Source: Tubiluchus corallicola (taxonomy: Eukaryota; Priapulida; Priapulimorpha; Priapulimorphida; Tubiluchidae). Taken from it: a stretch of 64,000 bases of DNA. Positions within the stretch are counted from its first letter, which is position 1. Each line of letters begins with the position of its first letter. The position numbers were made by a program, and so were the translations under genes. Under the pieces are notes generated by a model, which saw only the letters and a list, made by a program, of their open reading frames with translations, made no database searches and had not been told where the DNA came from. Positions 62,301 through 64,000 of this stretch are shown here, in pieces. The stretch covers positions 31,001-95,000 of the forward strand of contig JAQGDQ010000395.1 in the NCBI GenBank assembly GCA_030141605.1, written 5' to 3'.

Positions 62301-63945
62301 GGCATCGGTAACGAGCAATGTCAATGTCATAAATTGGTTTACATTGTGTTTCACAAAGTCACAAGGGAACGAGACAGGAAAAAGAACGAACTGAAAAGTT
62401 TTAATTCCAGACCCAAGGACTGTTATTGAATTAATACCCTTACCTAAATGTAATCTACATTCACAAGAGTCAACTATAGCTTTTAGCGTTACTAGATGCT
62501 AACAAGGTTGTGGTAAGACATAATGATAATAAACGGCGCCATCTATTGACCCTAAAAGAAAGCAATATAGTATGGACTCTTCACATGAATAAAAATGTAA
62601 ATTTGGACATCTGTGGCGTAAGCAACGCGGTTTTTGTGGAAAAAAGTACGCAGACGAATAAAAAGATTTTTGCCATTTATTTTTTCGCTACTAGTATAAT
62701 GTTTTGATCACTGACAAGCACAAGTGATATTTTATATCATGTGTGAACGACTCATTACGTTTGCAAGGCGAACCAGTCTGGGTAGTAAACCTATTATAGT
62801 TGCAGGCTTACACTTTTATAATTTTATTGTTCACAGTTTTAAGGCACCTGAAATGATACCAGGGATTCTAAAACATGTTACCAGTAAATAAATCTGAGGG
62901 ACTTTTGGCTCTGAATGTCCCTGACGTATTTATTACTGCGACATAATTCAAGTCTCACCAACACGAAACATTTTCTATTCGTCACATTATTAAATATTAT
63001 TGCAACGTAAAAGGTAATATATTATGTATTACCAGCCTACATATGACCTCATAGCCTGTATTACATATACTGTAACTTTAGAACCAACTAAAGCAAAGTT
63101 GTTCGTTTAGTTTAAACATAATTTATTTAGGATTAGATCAGACAGTTTGTACAACATGATTTAAGATCCTCACCACAACAGACTTTATACACTATTTACA
63201 AGAACATTTACAGTAAGAATAGACTATACATAGTTTTTAGTATACTTTAGTATACTAAAGTTTTACTACAGTGATACATTAGACATTAGTAAAAAATGAC
63301 TGTTAGTAAATATTAATGTACGATTATTTAAGAATGATGCATTTTATATCAGATAGAAACTACTGGAAGTGTTTAGTACATAATATAAAGTCATGTATAC
63401 ATTGGAATATTTTACAGTTAGTAACATAGTTAAATTCATCTTTATCGAATACTAACAACTTCAACAGATCATTATTTCCTAAGACAGCTATATTAAGGTT
63501 TTCGGGCAGAAGTATTGCATTTAATTTATCAAACACAACAACTCTAGTTTGTTGATACAATGGGCAGTGCAACAAAAAGTGTTCAACAGACTCAAATCGA
63601 AATCCACAGTTGTTCGTTTAGTTTATGGCAGCTTTATTTTTGTTGCAGTTTACAATTGACTATGCCACGTATGAGGCAAAACTATTTATTATCGCAACAG
63701 CAAAACACTTGATGGTTTTATAATGTAAAATTAATGGTTTCTGCTTTCGACTTACGTGACGACGTCGATCTCCATGTAGCCTTTCTTTGGCACGTCGTGA
63801 AAGAATCCGATAATAAGAGTTGCCCATTCTATGACAAATGTGGCCAGAAGAAAATTCACTCCAATACTCGAGTATCCATATCGTTTTAGAAAAGTCATAA
63901 GAAACCCAAAACCGATGAAGATCATTACATGCACATCTTGGTACA
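53172..63945 (-). CDS. Rh-family ammonium/ammonia channel, last eight exons
   Basis: Minus-strand exons: 63756-63945, 61217-61367, 59929-60073, 59528-59691, 59254-59391, 57540-57673, 55000-55142, 53172-53326. All have GT-AG sites and compatible phases (2,0,1,0,0,2,1), giving ~406 codons to a stop at 53172. The first exon enters in phase 1 at [20 protein letters not shown], so about 70 N-terminal residues are missing to the right. Rh glycoproteins are trimeric 12-helix membrane channels for NH3/NH4+. By recalled human RHCG numbering the conduction residues are present: gate Phe (SADF, as F130; WPSFN, as F235), pore Asp (VDAGDS, as D177) and twin His ([10 protein letters not shown], as H185; NNLHGMPG, as H344). 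The C-terminal tail is acidic ([18 protein letters not shown]). It looks functional; the paralogue class within the family is not resolved. Confidence 0.93.
53347..54004 (+). mobile_element. MITE-A, copy 3
   Basis: Starts CAAAGGACAAGAAAAGGGTA, 21 bp inside the Rh intron from the last exon's acceptor, and ends GTTGTGCTTTAA with a shortened right terminus. The interior matches the other copies. Confidence 0.8.
54005..54999. other. Rh intron, no further feature
   Basis: No coding or repeat recognised between the MITE and the next exon. Confidence 0.5.
55000..55142 (-). CDS. Rh channel, exon with [10 protein letters not shown]
   Basis: Encodes a loop with an NSS sequon and the last membrane helix ([17 protein letters not shown]). 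Phase 2 in, phase 1 out; donor CACAG|GTAAGT. Confidence 0.85.
55307..56963. mobile_element. TIR element E, copy 2, with expanded left end
   Basis: Ends TATAGGTTTTACACGTCAAG and CATTTGACAGGTAAAACCTATA are inverse. The left subterminal repeat has grown into the array at 55321-56340. The unique core (56341-56760) and the right subterminal repeats match copies at 40083 (inverted) and 60606. It is in an Rh intron. Its right end overlaps the LINE relic below by about 20 bp. Confidence 0.8.
55321..56340. repeat. 60-bp minisatellite inside TIR element E
   Basis: About 16 full 60-bp units plus shorter ones, each made of three ~20-bp subunits around TCAAATGT (AGTCAAATGTAGACATAGGA, ATTTCAAATGTGTTTTGGTA, ACTCAAATGTGACTTAGGTA). 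The divisible-by-3 period leaves a 332-codon minus frame, which is a repeat artefact. Confidence 0.95.
56938..57310 (-). pseudogene. CR1/L2-type LINE reverse-transcriptase C-terminus
   Basis: A minus frame with a single stop reads [31 protein letters not shown], then [20 protein letters not shown] and [16 protein letters not shown]. This is the typical RL-x2-L-x2-LE-x-RR...F-x-NR-x3-WNSLP end of ORF2. 5' truncated; it lies in an Rh intron directly beside TIR element E. Confidence 0.75.
57540..57673 (-). CDS. Rh channel, exon with second twin-His
   Basis: Encodes [20 protein letters not shown], then [20 protein letters not shown]. The His in NNLHGMPG is the second pore histidine. Phase 0 in, phase 2 out. 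Confidence 0.9.
57945..58536 (+). mobile_element. MITE-B, copy 3
   Basis: Starts CTAAAGGAAAGAACAAATCG and ends ACCCTTTCCTTTAA. Lies in an Rh intron, opposite in strand to the gene. A short duplication (AACTTTCTAGAAGGATTAGC / TAACTTTCTTAGGATTACC) sits near the right end. Confidence 0.8.
58700..58890 (+). mobile_element. LINE 3' UTR, same family as 16800-17434
   Basis: Reverse complement of 16845-17040: GTTACTGCACAGTAGTTTAG, GATTGATCATCTCTGTAAAG and AATGGCAAATAAAGGTTATT are shared. No coding part. Confidence 0.75.
58986..59210. repeat. 56-bp tandem repeat, four copies
   Basis: CTTAAACATGAACCTGTTCA plus TCACTGCTCATCTCTTGAGATCC-like sequence repeats at ~58986, 59042, 59098 and 59154, ending ~45 bp before the Rh exon at 59254. 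Confidence 0.9.
59254..59391 (-). CDS. Rh channel, exon with [15 protein letters not shown]
   Basis: 46 codons, phase 0 at both ends. The [14 protein letters not shown] motif is one of the strongest Rh signatures. Confidence 0.93.
59528..59691 (-). CDS. Rh channel, exon with FWPSFNAG
   Basis: Encodes [20 protein letters not shown], then [20 protein letters not shown]. Contains the gate Phe. Phase 1 in, phase 0 out. Confidence 0.93.
59929..60073 (-). CDS. Rh channel, exon with first twin-His and pore Asp
   Basis: Encodes [20 protein letters not shown], then a [11 protein letters not shown] end. Phase 0 in, phase 1 out. Confidence 0.93.
60074..60605. other. Rh intron, no further feature
   Basis: No repeat or coding recognised before TIR element E copy 3. 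Confidence 0.5.
60606..61149. mobile_element. TIR element E, copy 3 (unexpanded)
   Basis: Ends TATAGGTTTCACACGTCAAA and CATTTGACATGCAAAACCTATA. Left end holds only about three 20-bp subunits. At 544 bp it shows the element before array growth. It ends ~70 bp from an Rh exon. Confidence 0.8.
61217..61367 (-). CDS. Rh channel, exon with SADF gate segment
   Basis: Encodes [20 protein letters not shown], then [20 protein letters not shown]. Contains the first gate Phe. Phase 2 in, phase 0 out. Confidence 0.92.
61368..63096. other. Rh intron, no supported feature
   Basis: 1.7 kb of intron. Short frames on both strands have no recognised motif. Confidence 0.5.
63115..63607 (-). pseudogene. 5'-truncated LINE insertion with 18-bp target duplication
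   Basis: On the minus strand the frame reads [20 protein letters not shown], then [20 protein letters not shown], and continues to a stop at 63360: the C-x2-C(G)...EHFLLHCP zinc-knuckle end of ORF2. A 3' UTR follows to 63115. AGTTGTTCGTTTAGTTTA occurs at 63097-63114 and again at 63608-63625, a perfect 18-bp target duplication. The open frame and intact duplication suggest a fairly young insertion. Confidence 0.8.
63756..63945 (-). CDS. Rh channel, exon with [18 protein letters not shown]
   Basis: First Rh exon in the window. The acceptor is TTTTATCATTTCAG, entering in phase 1, so it is not the start of the gene. It ends EIDVVT with donor CAC|GTAAGT, phase 2. QDVHVM[11 protein letters not shown] is the Rh family hallmark. 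Confidence 0.93.
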
Positions 63946-64000
63946 CTGAAATGATAAAAATAGAGTCTGTAAAATTATGTTATTTTTTATTTATTGTATT

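Overview
The window is AT-rich nuclear DNA of an invertebrate metazoan. It has GT-AG spliced genes with introns of 0.2-5 kb, AATAAA-type polyadenylation signals, very long microsatellites, and a dense load of decayed LINEs, solo LTRs, Helitrons and short TIR elements (MITEs). The phylum cannot be read with confidence from the sequence alone.

Four genes are supported. (1) On the plus strand at 1-3946 are the last three exons of a secreted-type protein built of ~38-residue cysteine modules, one per phase 1-1 exon. (2) On the minus strand at 20422-21492 is a complete, intronless 356-residue secreted pentraxin. (3) On the plus strand at 28463-43384 is a six-exon, ~341-residue single-pass membrane protein with a long cytoplasmic tail and an RVSF-type PP1 docking motif. 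(4) On the minus strand at 53172-63945 are the last eight exons of an Rh-family ammonium/ammonia channel with twin histidines, Phe gate and pore Asp all conserved; its 5' exons lie beyond the right edge. The genes have no obvious functional link.

Most of the rest is mobile or tandem DNA. 0-4 kb: a 104-bp minisatellite sits in both introns of gene 1. 5-14 kb: LINE relics, a 35-bp array and a 41-bp array with a 410-bp higher-order repeat. 14.6-16.3 kb: two 802-bp Helitron-like units joined head to tail. 16.3-24.3 kb: nested LINE ends, the pentraxin gene and a 1.3-1.8 kb duplication of the 12.4-14.2 kb segment. 25-28 kb: a long ATC microsatellite and a MITE. 28-43 kb: gene 3, with CA and pentanucleotide arrays, a pogo-like relic and a sense-oriented solo LTR in its introns. 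44-53 kb: a second solo LTR, a hAT-type MITE and several MITE copies. 53-64 kb: the Rh gene, whose introns carry three TIR elements (one with a ~1-kb 60-bp array) and two LINE relics.

The recurring theme is that minisatellites lie inside mobile elements: a 41-bp unit in the U3 of a solo LTR, a 60-bp unit at the end of a TIR element, a 35-bp unit inside a diverged MITE, a 72-bp unit at a MITE end and a 61-bp unit in a fold-back element. The LTR case is the most striking. Its ~18 repeat units each carry a GAAnnTTC heat-shock half-pair, and they lead into a perfect four-module heat-shock element and a TATA box, within a gene intron and in the gene's orientation.
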